A stretch of DNA of 64,000 nucleotides, taken from assembly GCA_030141605.1 (NCBI GenBank), contig JAQGDQ010000492.1:1-64000 (forward strand), given 5' to 3'. Both the position numbers and the translations under genes were made by a program. The notes below the pieces were generated by a model. That model did no database searches, had not been told where the DNA came from, and saw only the letters and a program-made list of their open reading frames with translations. This document shows, in pieces, positions 36,372 through 48,780 of the stretch (position 1 is its first letter; each line of letters starts with the position of its first letter). The stretch is from Tubiluchus corallicola (Eukaryota; Priapulida; Priapulimorpha; Priapulimorphida; Tubiluchidae).

Positions 36372-36506
36372 ACGTTTTTTTCTAGTATTTCGTTATAAGT
36401 TTTTTCTAGTATTTCGTTGAAAGTTTTTTCTTGTATTTCGTTATAAGTTTAGTTTTATAGTTTACATTAAAATTGTCAGTTACTATTTTTCTACTATTTT
36501 AATAAA
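36372..36506 (+). other. 3' UTR with three 25-bp repeats and poly(A) signal
   Basis: Three copies of 'ttttttctagtatttcgtta' lie at about 36375-36450, followed by AATAAA at 36501-36506. This is about 180 bp after the stop of the third CUB-EGF gene, a plausible 3' end. Confidence 0.65.
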
Positions 36507-37114
36507 ATTTATAAACAGTTGCAACTTTCATATAGTTTTATTGTTTTTCTTTCTATTTTATTAGTTGCTTGATTCTTTGGTAGCAAGGCCCTCACCAAGT
36601 GGACGATTGTAAGCAGAACCTGCTCAAGATCAGTGGTAATCTTTACTCACTATTCAGGCAGGCCTATGTTAGCGTAGAAAGCTCGTTTTTAGCAAAGCTA
36701 CGTCCACGTTTCCATTTATTTGTTATTTTGCATCACTACGAGTATTGCACTAATCAAAGACTAGTGTTAAATATTCTGCAACCTTTACGATGCTATTACT
36801 ATTCACTACACAATTTGCCAGTGCCCCCTCGTGTCCCTTGCCTAAAATTTCTAATGTTCAAGTGACCTAGAACTGTCGCAACGTTCCAGCTGAAGTAACC
36901 TCAGCTGTTTTCATTGTATAATTGAGTCGAACTAGTACTCAAGGGAGCTGCTGAACTCAAGATTGACGTCAATGCTGCCATCCTGAATTTAAAATGGCAA
37001 ATCGAAAATCCGACTGTGTCAGGCGATGGGGAATTTCTGCTAGTAGGAATCCATTGCAATTGCAAATTCACTGAGCCCTAGGATTTTTTCCAAAAAAGGT
37101 CATCCTCCAACACA
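36507..37114. other. Intergenic, no gene recognised
   Basis: No conserved coding segment was recognised. Some sequence after 36590 is less AT-rich, but it shows no motif. Confidence 0.45.
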
Positions 37115-37790
37115 TATTATTATTATTGACTTACTGACCATTAAAAATTACACAAGTTTACATTAAGAATCGGGCAGTAAAATCATTGCACAATTTAAAT
37201 CAAACATGTTACAACTGAAACACATTCATGTTAAAAAATCATTAATTAAACTACACTGCAGTCCAGGGATGAAATTTGAACTATCTACTTATTAAAGTTT
37301 GACATATTTTGAAATAATTGTGAGAGATAAATTAATGGTTCGCGTAATAATAGAACGATACTAATGAATATTCATAAATAGTTAATAAAATAGTATAGAT
37401 CAAGATATCTCCTAACATTTTAGTATCACATTCAAACAAGTCACCAATTGATGTTAAATCTAGTGTTGCACACTTACTATTCAATTCCGCGCTATGGGAA
37501 CAACAAAGAAAATGTGTTCCTCGCTTTGGATGGAAGAGTTACAGCTATGCGCTCCGTATGTAGACGGGTCTATCTGTGACGAAAGTTTAGCCCTCGTGAA
37601 AACAATCCTATTCCGTTCAGCTATAAAGTTCTCCCTAGAAACAAACAAGGGGTTAACTACTAAAGAACGGTTCATAGATTTGTATGTTTGAAACTTTGTT
37701 TCGGCCGCATCAGAAATTAAATTTAACCGCGCGCGTTTGGCATCCGCAACAATATCCATACAAACATTGGGTAGCACTCATTGGTGGCAA
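37115..37790 (-). mobile_element. LINE 3' end fragment (second copy type)
   Basis: The minus-strand frame (37777 to 37481) contains RNRIVFTRAKLSSQIDPST and HSCNSSIQSEEHIFFV. These correspond to the 'R.R.SSHNL...C....Q.EEH' end of the reverse transcriptase protein seen at 11540-11911. An AT-rich tail follows, ending in a short (ATT)n run near 37115-37126. The fragment is truncated at its 5' end. Confidence 0.68.
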
Positions 37791-38218
37791 GATTTTTTGC
37801 CAGAAGTCAATCTGCCTAGCTAACATGTGATTACTGTGGGACAGTGAGTATTACATTTTCCTGAAACCCAACAGTCTTTAGACTGGCATTATCACCATTG
37901 TCTAGCACTTCGTCTCCTGGCAGCCAGCCGTACGGTTGTGAACATACAAGTTCCCTCAGTGACTACGGTTATTTATTCTTTTTTTTTGTTTAAAGGTTAT
38001 TACAACACATAAAAATTCCACATGAGGTTTAAAAATTAACTCTAAAAACTAAGAAATACTACACGTCATGCAGTATTAGAAGCTATAAAAATTTACAAAA
38101 AATATAATAAAAATATTTACAGAAATTAAAAATACAAACCATCAGTTAACGACTACATCCTCAATAAATCAATAAATCATGCCATCCTCTAAATGCTCTT
38201 CTACAACATACAAAAAGA
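37791..38218. other. Intergenic, no gene recognised
   Basis: AT-rich DNA; nothing recognised on either strand. Confidence 0.45.
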
Positions 38219-38552
38219 ATAACAACAACATTAGTAACAACAATAGCAACAACAGCAGCAGCAACAACAACCAACGTATAAAAAACAACAATAACAAACA
38301 ACAAAAGTAACAATGGTGAATGATGACACAATATATGATGAGTGTGATGGTGGTGGTGGTGGTGGTGGTTGAGGTGGTGGTGGTGGTGGTGGTGGTGGTG
38401 GTGGTGGTGGTGGTGGAGGTGGTGGTGGTGGGTGGTGGTGGTGTGGGTGGTGGTGGTGGTGGTGGTGGTGGTGGTGGTAATGGTGGTGGAGGTGGTGGTA
38501 AATATGGTGGTGGTGGTGTGGTGGTGGTGGTGGTGGTAATAATCACAACAAA
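38219..38552. repeat. AAC and GGT trinucleotide arrays
   Basis: An impure aac/agc tract (38219-38308) is followed by about 200 bp of ggt repeats (38345-38552). The Val/Gly and Pro/Thr open frames are artefacts. Confidence 0.93.
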
Positions 38553-39126
38553 AGAGCGATCAAGAAACAGATATACAACAACTACAGTCACAAATAACAA
38601 ACAACAAACAATCTAGAAGGAAGCAAACAAAAAACGAATAAAAAATGCAACAATGTGAGTCCCTATAACTTGTTCGAGTAGGTTATATATAATATATTTC
38701 CATAATACTGTTCGGGGGTTCGACTCAGCCCTTTCGGCCCGCCATCGGTGATGTGGGTAAGCGCTGCATAACATACATTCAGAAATTTAGAAAAAAACAC
38801 AAAACCAAAACTTAGAAATCAAAAGGGACGACTGAGAAGAATAACACAAATAGAAAAAAAACAAAATCCGATGACAATGCTTCAAACCTTACGAAATCCA
38901 CGACACACTCGGCAGGCAGACAGGAGAAGTGCATTCCACAACAACCCGACAGACAACTGACGATGTCACGTGTTCGTTCTTTTCACAGGAAACCACTGCT
39001 CAACCAATCGTAGGTAATGTTATGGGCTTCCTAGTTTAAAGTGGAGCTCATGACAATACCTGTAGGTTGGTTGGCCTGGTGCCTATGGGTAGAACTGTAC
39101 AATGCACATTCACCTGTTCAGTTCAG

Positions 39127-39590
39127 TACCAAACTTTTCTTGAACCAAACTTTCTCTGTTCCGAATTTCCCACCACCAAACTTTCCTAGTACCAAACTTG
39201 TTCCGTACAATTTTACCTTGTACTATATTTACTTCTTCTACCAAAAATGCCTGGCAAAAACTTCGTTAGTACCATATTTACCAGTACCAAATTTTCTCTG
39301 TACCAATTTTCCTAGTGCCAAAATTACTAGCAAAAATTCCTAGTACCAAATTTTTTTTCGGTTCCAAAATTTTCATCGTACCTAAATTATCAGTACCAAA
39401 CTTACTTGTACAAAACGTTCTAGTTGAAACTTACCTGTACCAAACTTACTAGTACCAAATTTACCTGTGAAAAACTTACCTGTACCAAACTTACCTGCAC
39501 CAAACTTACTAGTACCAAACTTACCTGTGAAAAACTTACCTGTACCAAACTTACCTGCACCAAACTTACTAGTACCAAACTTACCGCGCA
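39127..39590. repeat. Degenerate ACCAAACTT(ACCTGT) repeats
   Basis: Many imperfect units of 'taccaaacttacctg', degenerate on the left (39127-39400) and regular on the right. The last part forms two near-identical 60-bp higher-order units. Both strands are open over parts of it as Lys/Phe/Gly or Val/Pro/Asn repeats. Confidence 0.85.
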
Positions 39591-39754
39591 CTGTTCTTAA
39601 ACTTTAAACGCAATGGTACTTTAAAACGTTTATATTGTTTTATGCATATTGCAGAAGATGGCGTGTCATAAGCATAATGAAGAACTTGTAAAGATCAATG
39701 TTGCAAGTGATGTGGCTCTTGGTTAAGCTGTAGTTTGAGATTAATCCCTATGTA

Positions 39755-40219
39755 TTACTTTATAATGTTGTTACACGACGAACGAAATAGCAAAGTTTTC
39801 ACATTTTTTGAACAAGAGTTGCATTTAGTTAGTAACCTATTAGATCTAGCGCTTAGCAAACAATTCTGATAATTTATGTCTAACCCATCAGAAAGATCAT
39901 TAAAAAGTCCATGTTCCTTGGGCTTATTTTTATCACAGATTTTAGCACCGTCAAGAGTTACGCAGCCCTGAGTGATATGTCGCATATCATTCTGAATAAA
40001 GTATATACAATTCATTTTAGACTCAATAAAAATCAAGCCATGATTATTACCGTAGTCTGAACAAACATTTAAAGTACTTTGCAACGTTTGTACAGAGGAA
40101 GCTAATATATACAAGTCATCACCATATAAAATATGATTTATGCTAAGGTTACCCAATTTGCTAAAATAAAAAAATGCAGCACATTCAGAGATGCGCGGTA
40201 AAACTACTAAATCACACAT
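39755..40219 (-). pseudogene. LINE reverse transcriptase fragment with YGDD box
   Basis: The minus-strand frame reads LSINHILYGDDLYILASS, then LQSTLNVCSDYGNNHGLIF and ESKMNCIYF. This is the catalytic palm of non-LTR reverse transcriptases; the usual F/YADD is YGDD here. Downstream residues still resemble the family (VTLDGAKI, CNSCSKNVKTLLFRS), but the segment around YLG is lost and the frame then ends. It is a 5'- and 3'-truncated relic. Confidence 0.85.
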
Positions 40220-41165
<946 letters not shown>

Positions 41166-42697
41166 TATGCGTGCGTGCGTGCGTAAAATGAATGCACAGT
41201 GTTTCTGGTTCAAAGAATCAACCATCATTCCGTCGATAAAATAGATAACAGTTAAACAGACAAACTGGATGCAAAAGATTTTCGTAAATTTCAATGCTGA
41301 AATAAAGAAAGAGCATCAGCAAAGTGAAGAACAAACAGACGAGATATTGGTCAACGTGGCTGGAAGCTTGACATATTCCAGACTGCATACAAAGCAGAAG
41401 AGACAGCACAATGAACACAGGTAATAAAGTCACAAGTAAAAAAGTCGCAGATTATGTCAGGTAAAAGGTCACAGGAAAAAAGTCGTAGGTAAAAGGTCAA
41501 ATGAAGAAAAGCACATAAAAAATCTTAAAGTCATTAACAATTAATAATTAATTTTGGTTAGGGATAGAGATGTTGTTTTGGGCTAGGATGCGTATGCGTT
41601 TTCACCAGCGGAATAGCTACAGAAAAACAATAAAGCATATGCAAGCTACATAAACGGGTGCATTGAAAACAATATAATCCAATTATGTCTATCCCGCACT
41701 GACAAAACGCATATGCAGTCCGGATTAGCATAAACGCCATTTTACCCTAGCTCTTAACACTAACTTATCCCTAGCTAAAATTAGCTGTGACTTTTTTCCT
41801 AGCCAAAATTGGAACCTTTTCCGTGACTTTTTCCAGGAAAGTTATTACCGGTCACCTTAAGCGGACATCGGGTTTCATATCCATAAAGCGGCTCAGCTTC
41901 TCAAAAACGCAAATTGTTCACCTCTAGTGGAAAGGCCATGTGATGGGACCTCCATCTGAGCTAATGAGAACTTAATTTGGCTCTGGTCTTCAAATTTAGA
42001 TTCCTTCTGCTCAAATATTGCAAGCAATCTACTCTCGTGCTGACTGACAATGTAAAGCTTTGCACCAACCATAACCTCACAACCGGTTGTTGTATCAAAT
42101 AAATGTACAATAATAATTTTTTTTATTTATTAAATATATCCACAATGATCATACAGCATTGTACATAAAGGTATTTAATAATGTATTTATTATTATGTAC
42201 AAGATGCCAAGCCGCAAATGACCCGTGGGATACTCAAGAAGTAATTACTTGTTTAGAGTACCCCCAAATGAATGTGGACTGAGTGTAATAGAAAAGAGCA
42301 GTAAAGGAGTAGAAGGAAATGTTAATAGAGAATAAAAAGAAGGAGACAGATGTGGAGGTATCTGTATGAAGTAACATGAACTATAGAAATGTAAAAATTG
42401 ACATAGCCAGCAACACACCTTTTTCACTTAACGTGCATGCTAAAATCCCACTGCTTATATTGAATTACACGACAGATTGAATTACACCGCCTACAGGGTA
42501 TTTCTGCCGCTTTCACATCTGTATTAAAATTTGCCATTATTTATACTGTAAGTAATCTAAACTGTAAGTAAAAAATGAATATGTAATAGTCCACGTTGCA
42601 GATTTTATATAGATTTTCTTTCTCCATTAATTCATTGATTCTCAAAAACTAGATTGCTCTACATTTAAAATTTGTTGCGCTTTTTACTTGATAATAC

Positions 42698-42806
42698 CAG
42701 GGCCTATTTCAAGGGGGGGGGAAGTGGGGATACTTCCCCGGGGCCTCATCCTCCAGGGGGGTGTCGCTCCAAGATAACATTTTTTCGCTTTATGCGAACA
42801 TACTGC

Positions 42807-42884
<78 letters not shown>

Positions 42885-43181
42885 TCTCTCTCTCTCTCTC
42901 CCTCTCTCTCTTGCCGCACGCGCGCCGTTTGCCAGTATTGACAAGTATTAAGGACTGGTCTTGAGAATAAAGCAGTTTTTCTTTCACTTGTTCTTTCCTT
43001 TAACAACAGTATAACTCCATATTTTCTCTTCAAAAATGCTTCTGCGGCGTCCGGCGTTCTAGCAGTTCAAAAATTTTCTGGGCGAAAACCATGGTACCGC
43101 CCGACCCCGCAGCGCTTCCCCCCCCATGGGGCCACATACACCCCACTTCCCCGGGCCTCGCCTAGACTGAAATAGGCCCTG
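42698..43181. mobile_element. hAT-type MITE with 8-bp target duplication
   Basis: The element begins CAGGGCCTATTTCA and ends with the near-complement TGAAATAGGCCCTG. It is flanked by the perfect 8-bp direct repeat GATAATAC (42690-42697 and 43182-43189). An 8-bp duplication with CAGGG...CCCTG ends is typical of hAT transposons. The interior has inverted GC-rich arms (cttccccgggg), a (CT)n array and no transposase. Confidence 0.87.
42810..42911. repeat. (CT)n microsatellite inside the MITE
   Basis: About 100 bp of tctc with two ccctc interruptions. Confidence 0.95.
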
Positions 43182-44401
43182 GATAATACTATTACATATT
43201 ATAGAGTTACATGTATATTATCGCTTTCTGTGATATTAAAGTTGGTAAAGAATTTTGTATTGACATCAACAGACCTAAGCGAAAATTCTTTGACGCTCTT
43301 TACAAGATTCTATTGACATTAGGCTTTTAGCTGAGCATTGGAATGAAATATTACCAGAATGTTAATGTGCTCCTGTTGTTTACCCGCCTTATTACATTCT
43401 TGTGAAAATGGTGCTGTTAGCAATACAGACTTGAAAATCATAAGCTGCAAGACTGTTTCTACAAAAAAAACTCCATAACTCCATATTTTCTCTTCAAAAA
43501 TGCTTCTCCGGCGTCCGGCGTTCTAGCAGTTCAAAAATTTTCTGGGCGAAAACCATGGTACCGCCCGACCCCGAAGCGCTTCCCCCCCCCCCCCATGGGG
43601 CCTCATACACCCACTTCCCGGGCCTCGCCTAGACTGAAATAGGCCCTGGATAATACTATTACATATTATAGAGTTACATGTATATTATCGCTTTGTGTGA
43701 TATTAAAGTTGGTAAAGAATTTTGTATTGACATCAACAGACCTAAGCGAAAATTCTTTGACGCTCTTTACAAGATTCTATTGACATTAGGCTTTTAGCTG
43801 AGCATTGGAATGAAATATTACAGAATGTTAATGTGCTCCTGTTGTTTACCCGCCTTATTACATTCTTGTGAAAATGGTGCTGTTAGCAATACAGACTTGA
43901 AAATCATAAGCTGCAAGACTGTTTCTACAAAAAAAACTCCATAACTCCATATTTTCTCTTCAAAAATGCTTCTCCGGCGTCCGGCGTTCTAGCAGTTCAA
44001 AAATTTTCTGGGCGAAAACCATGGTACCGCCCGACCCCGCAGCGCTTCCCCCCCCCCCCCATGGGGCCTCATACACCCCACTTCCCCGGGCCTCGCCTAG
44101 ACTGAAATAGGCCCTGGATAATACTATTACATATTATAGAGTTACATGTATATTATCGCTTTGTGTGATATTAAAGTTGGTAAAGAATTTTGTATTGACA
44201 TCAACAGACCTAAGCGAAAATTCTTTGACGCTCTTTACAAGATTCTATTGACATTAGGCTTTTAGCTGAGCATTGGAATGAAATATTACCAGAATGTTAA
44301 TGTGCTCCTGTTGTTTACCCGCCTTATTACATTCTTGTGAAAATGGTGCTGTTAGCAATACAGACTTGAAAATCATAAGCTGCAAGACTGTTTCTACAAA
44401 A
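43011..44401. repeat. Threefold tandem duplication, unit about 465 bp
   Basis: Units start at 43011, 43475 and 43941 with ataactccatattttctct. Each includes the right end of the hAT MITE (to aggccctgg), one target duplication and about 290 bp of flanking DNA. Copies differ mainly in the C-run length (from about 7 to 12) and single bases. The last unit ends near 44401, where 'acaaaaaa' leads into unique sequence. Confidence 0.93.
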
Positions 44402-44950
44402 AATTTAAGTATGGGCAAAATGAAAGTGCCAAGGTACTCTATAAGATTGTGCCTTTATTCACAGAACCAGTCCGTAAAGCCGGAAGTGGCATACACAAGA
44501 GTGACGCATCACTATATCACATACTCATCTATTATTGTGGGACTATGCCGTCAAATTTCACGATCCACAGTCGAACTTTTTAATGCTCAACTTTTGAAGG
44601 AAAATACGAAATTCTATTCAGATACTTATACATAAATTATTGTATTTTATTAATGGCGTTGATTTTGACTCAAGATTGAAATATGGCTGTACTTTGTACT
44701 TTAATCACAACATGAAACGTACTGTCAAGAAACGTACCGTACACACAACAACAAGAACAATAATATACTGATGAATATGCGATTCACATGCTTTCAGGAA
44801 CCGGATATGATTTAACATTTATATTGGTGCAAGATTATTCCACTTTAATCATGCAAAATAATAACCAAATATGCTAGAATTTTTTTGCAGTCACAATTTT
44901 TAAGCTTTTAAACCTGTTTTTGCTTTCTCGCTTGCTATTTTAGTTGTCCT

Positions 44951-45063
44951 CGTCATCATCATTGTTGTTGTCGTTGTTACATTTGTTGTTTTGTTGCTGT
45001 TGCCACTCTTGTTGTTGCTGTTCTTGTTGCTCTTGCAGTTGTTGTTGTTGTTGCTGCTGTTGA
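44951..45063. repeat. TTG/TTC trinucleotide tract upstream of the fourth CUB-EGF gene
   Basis: Impure gttgttgtcgttgtt triplets ending about 100 bp before the probable start codon. The preceding 44402-44950 has no supported gene. Confidence 0.88.
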
Positions 45064-45166
45064 TGACAGCATGTCAATGTGTATATTCTTACAGGTAATT
45101 CTCTCTTTCGTGCAGGTACTCTTCAGCCATTATCACCAAAACCTCAATGACAGCAATTCAGTGAAA

Positions 45167-46843
45167 ATGAAGCAACTGACTGGTTTGTTTTTAAGTTCTT
45201 TCTGCGCTGTGGTTACCAGCTTGGAGGTTCCTAGGTACAACGTGTTCGTTTACTCAGACTTCTTCGGAACAGGAAACTCGATTTTATTTTCAATAAATTT
45301 CACACTGATAAGCAAGCCAGAAATTTACGAAGATGGTCCTGGACGGGCTGTAGAGTCCAACAAGAAACTCCTGCCAAGTTCCACTGCTGTTCCACGTATG
45401 CACGGTCATTCCGTAGTCGTCGTCCCATGGCGTATCTCTTTAGAATGTCCAAACGACCTCATTTTTTTCGATTACACACCCAAGGATAACATTTCCACTC
45501 ATATTGAACTCATTCCTCCAGTATGCACACCATTCAATGACACCCTTATTTTCCCAGCAAATTTAGGGTACGACTCTGTATATATCAATTTCACTTCAAA
45601 TGGAAAGTGGACGAAACACAACGGATTTGAACTGTATGTCTACCAACTGATTCTACCTACCAGCTGTATTGCGGAGTACTGCAAAAATGGTGGAACCTGC
45701 TTGGAACATGACGACTATGTAGAATGCAAGTGCATGCTGGGATACATAGGAGTGAACTGCGAGTTTGACCGTGACGAATGTCTCTCGAATCCATGTCCTA
45801 ACTACAAGGTGTGTTATGATGGTCTGAATGACTTCGGCTGCTTCTGTGAAGATGGCTTCACTGGAGACACATGTGAAGTGGACATCAATGAGTGTGACTC
45901 GCATCCATGTTCTAGTGGAGCAACCTGTGTGGATATGTTGGCTAGGTATCGCTGTCAATGCCCACCAGGTTTCACAGGAACAGACTGTGAAAATGATATA
46001 GACGATTGTGCCTCGGCCTTTTGCCAAAATGGTGCCACTTGCCAAGATGTCACCAATGGCCACCTTTGTCTTTGTGCTCCAGGATTTACAGGATTCCACT
46101 GCGAAAGAAACATAAACGACTGCGCTTCTGTTCCGTGTAAGAACAATGGTACCTGTGTAGATGGTGTTAACTCTTATGAATGCGCTTGCAACCCGGATAT
46201 TACAGGACGAAGGTGTGAGAAAGTCAATGGTTGCTACTACTCTCCTTGTGGTGTTCATGGGGAAGCTTGCGTGGAAATTGGCAATGACTATAGATGCAAG
46301 TGTATGGCAGGATTTACGGGACGTAACTGCGAAATCCAGATTGACGAATGTCTATCCCGCCCATGTGTGTATGGAGATTGTTTTGATCGCATTAACAATT
46401 ATCAGTGCATTTGCAATCCAGGTTACAGAGGTCGCCAATGTGAAATCAACATTGACGATTGTGTACACCGTCCTTGCGGTGAACATGGTACGTGCTTTGA
46501 TGATATTGCTTCGTACACCTGCTACTGCTCAGCAGGGTTCACTGGGAAAAACTGCAAAACAAACATTGATGAGTGCCAGTCCGATCCATGTCAAAATGGC
46601 GGTACATGTTATGATGACATTCATTCTTATACATGCTTCTGTAAGCACGGAAATTCCGGCGAACATTGTGAATTGGTCGTTACCGAGCACCCTATACCTG
46701 GTACTGCAGCTATGCTGAGCGATGACGTCATAGAGAAGTCAAGCAACTTACTTGCTTTCACTGTTGCTTTAATACTTGGTTGTGCTGCTATTGCTGCTGT
46801 TGTTGGGGCAGTTGTTTGGTACGTCAGGCAGAAACATAACTGA
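45167..46843 (+). CDS. CUB-like / nine EGF single-pass membrane protein without WAP (copy 4)
   Basis: The frame is open from an ATG at 45071, but the ATG at 45167 is preferred. MKQLTGLFLSSFCAVVTS aligns with the signal peptide of the third copy, and the upstream part contains two intron-end-like sites (ttcttacag and ttcgtgcag). The protein has 558 residues from 45167. NFTLISKPEIYEDGP precedes the CUB-like hallmark LECPNDLIFF (about 92-101) and FTSNGKWTKHNGF. Nine EGF repeats follow from about 167 to 505. The WAP domain found in the other copies is missing: the last EGF (ELVV) leads through about 20 residues into a transmembrane helix at about 527-551 and a seven-residue tail (YVRQKHN). An AATAAA at 47006 is a likely poly(A) signal. 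It is presumably a surface protein of unknown ligand. Confidence 0.93.
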   Translation: MKQLTGLFLSSFCAVVTSLEVPRYNVFVYSDFFGTGNSILFSINFTLISKPEIYEDGPGRAVESNKKLLPSSTAVPRMHGHSVVVVPWRISLECPNDLIFFDYTPKDNISTHIELIPPVCTPFNDTLIFPANLGYDSVYINFTSNGKWTKHNGFELYVYQLILPTSCIAEYCKNGGTCLEHDDYVECKCMLGYIGVNCEFDRDECLSNPCPNYKVCYDGLNDFGCFCEDGFTGDTCEVDINECDSHPCSSGATCVDMLARYRCQCPPGFTGTDCENDIDDCASAFCQNGATCQDVTNGHLCLCAPGFTGFHCERNINDCASVPCKNNGTCVDGVNSYECACNPDITGRRCEKVNGCYYSPCGVHGEACVEIGNDYRCKCMAGFTGRNCEIQIDECLSRPCVYGDCFDRINNYQCICNPGYRGRQCEINIDDCVHRPCGEHGTCFDDIASYTCYCSAGFTGKNCKTNIDECQSDPCQNGGTCYDDIHSYTCFCKHGNSGEHCELVVTEHPIPGTAAMLSDDVIEKSSNLLAFTVALILGCAAIAAVVGAVVWYVRQKHN

Positions 46844-47005
46844 TTAGTGGAGTTGGAAAATTGGCCATAGTCAGTCGTTTCTGTTTCTACTTTGTCATTT
46901 GCTTCTTCAATGTTAGCATTTGTATCACCCGCTTGCGTACAATGTTTAGCTGTTATGTTTTGTTTATACCAATAGTGTAAGAGTGTAGTTTACTTTCAAA
47001 GCTAA

Positions 47006-47011
47006 AATAAA
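47006..47011 (+). terminator. Poly(A) signal of the fourth CUB-EGF gene
   Basis: AATAAA lies about 160 bp after the stop codon, in an AT-rich 3' region. This is a usual spacing for a short 3' UTR. Confidence 0.6.
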
Positions 47012-47439
47012 CTATTTTGTTAATAATCAACTCATTTAATGTGTTGCATATCTAGAAACTCTGGCATAAATGGTTTGCTTTTTAAAAAATGTAAAAAAAT
47101 ATTTTTTGCGACACATTGTTTGTCTTTAGGCAATTGTTCTGTAAAAAAAATTCATTGCATTTTGTTCCTATTTAATATTTGCGTTTTCAATGACAGCAAA
47201 CAAAACCGTTTGTTGTTCCATCAGTCAGTATAATTTGTTCTTGTGAAAGATTGACTTGTAAAAAATTTAATTTTACCAAAATCTAAGCCTCCTGGATTTA
47301 TTTCATTGTGTGTTTGTTTATTAGTACTTAGACCACATTCAGGCATCGCTAATCTTAAATAAATTCTCAACTAAAATAACTTTCATGGATTTTTGCACAG
47401 GAACAACTGCGTCAGTGCACAGAAGGCGTTTTTAACGAA

Positions 47440-48780
47440 CGTTGGTAAAGTGGCGCATGTAAAAATGACACAGGAAAAATGGCGCATACGTATTTTGATG
47501 CAAAAAAATCTGTAATATAACTAGAATGTGCTCAGTAGGAGCAGACCTCTACCAACTTCGAAAAATCCTGAACATGTTCGTTTGATTTTTCTGATAAAAA
47601 ACAAAAACCAAGGCAAACAAGCAAACGTGCAAATATACACACATGTAATTTTTACATAGATAGCAAAAGACTCTAGTTCATTAAATAGAATGACAATAAA
47701 AAAAGCACGAACATTCCACATAGTATTTGCTATATTCGTTTAACCATCAGGCAATGGTATAGCGGACTGACAAATACATGTGTACGTATTTACATGTGAA
47801 GTCAGCTTTTTAGGTTTGTAACATGAACAGGCTGCATAAGATTATGGATATCCATAAAATAAGACCAAAAATCCATAAAATAAAATTCGAAAAATCCATA
47901 AAATAAGAAATGCATAAAATAAAATAAAAATTTTGTGATTTTTTGTACAAAATAAGGCAATCAATACTGAATACAGGCATTGGATCGAAAACTTCAGCCT
48001 AGAGGGCATTCTACATTCGTACCAAATAGATGAATTATCTGAACTGAAGTGATGAATTACAAGGCATTGTCTGGTAAAATTTGATTAAATTTGAAGTGAT
48101 ATGAAACCGATAAAATTAAAACGAAACCGATAAATTTAAAAGTAAGTCCTGCGTGTTTAAAAACACGTTTCAAGCACTCCTGTTTTTACTTGTTAATTGA
48201 TTTCGTTCCAGATATAGTCTATTTCTTATTTTATTGATATCCATAAAATAAAGTTTCAAAAATCCATAAATTAAGCTATTTTATTTATTTTATACATATC
48301 CATAATCTTATGCACCCTGAACATGAATGACCAAAGCTTATAGGTGGCGTTACGCAGTTTCCCAAGCGAAAGTTTGTCGTAGTTGTTTGTCCTAGTAGAG
48401 ATAATAAATTACCGTATCTTGTAGCCAAGTCCTTTTCATCTCAAAGCTCTATGACATGCAATCTGAGACGTTCATGAAGTGCTTCAGTTTCGTTCTAATA
48501 TGAAACGTTTGGTCAAGTCTTGCGCTAAGATACTAACGGGTGGAAAAACGTTCATTTTGGCGTTTTTCATCCCTCCCTTTCCAAGAATCTGTGCAGAAAT
48601 GTATCTTTTTGTCCCCACCTTCTCCACAAAGTTACGCGGAAATCCTTAAGTAGTTTCTGGGTAATCGCTAACTTCCAGGAAGAATAACTTCTTTTGGCAG
48701 AGGTAAAAATAATGAATAATGAATAAAATAACTAAAGCAATCCTAATCCTACAAAATATTTTATGAGTATCCCATTTTTC
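47440..48780. repeat. Duplicated 3'-flank segment, copy 2
   Basis: Homologous in order and strand to 26800-28860, with shared blocks such as 'tagaatgtgctcagtagg', 'cattccacatagt' and 'ttggcagagg'. This copy lacks the 50-bp minisatellite and is interrupted by a hAT MITE at 47828. Confidence 0.7.
47828..48319. mobile_element. hAT-type MITE with perfect 8-bp target duplication
   Basis: The termini CAGGCTGCATAAGATTATGG and its near-perfect complement ending GCACCCTG flank 492 bp. AACATGAA is duplicated exactly at 47820-47827 and 48320-48327. The inner sequence repeats 'atccataaaataa' on both sides, so the element is largely palindromic. No transposase is encoded. Confidence 0.9.

Noticed and set aside
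44294-44635. 113-codon open frame starting in the third tandem unit
   Set aside because: It begins in duplicated non-coding DNA, has no motif, and the equivalent frames in the other units are not open.
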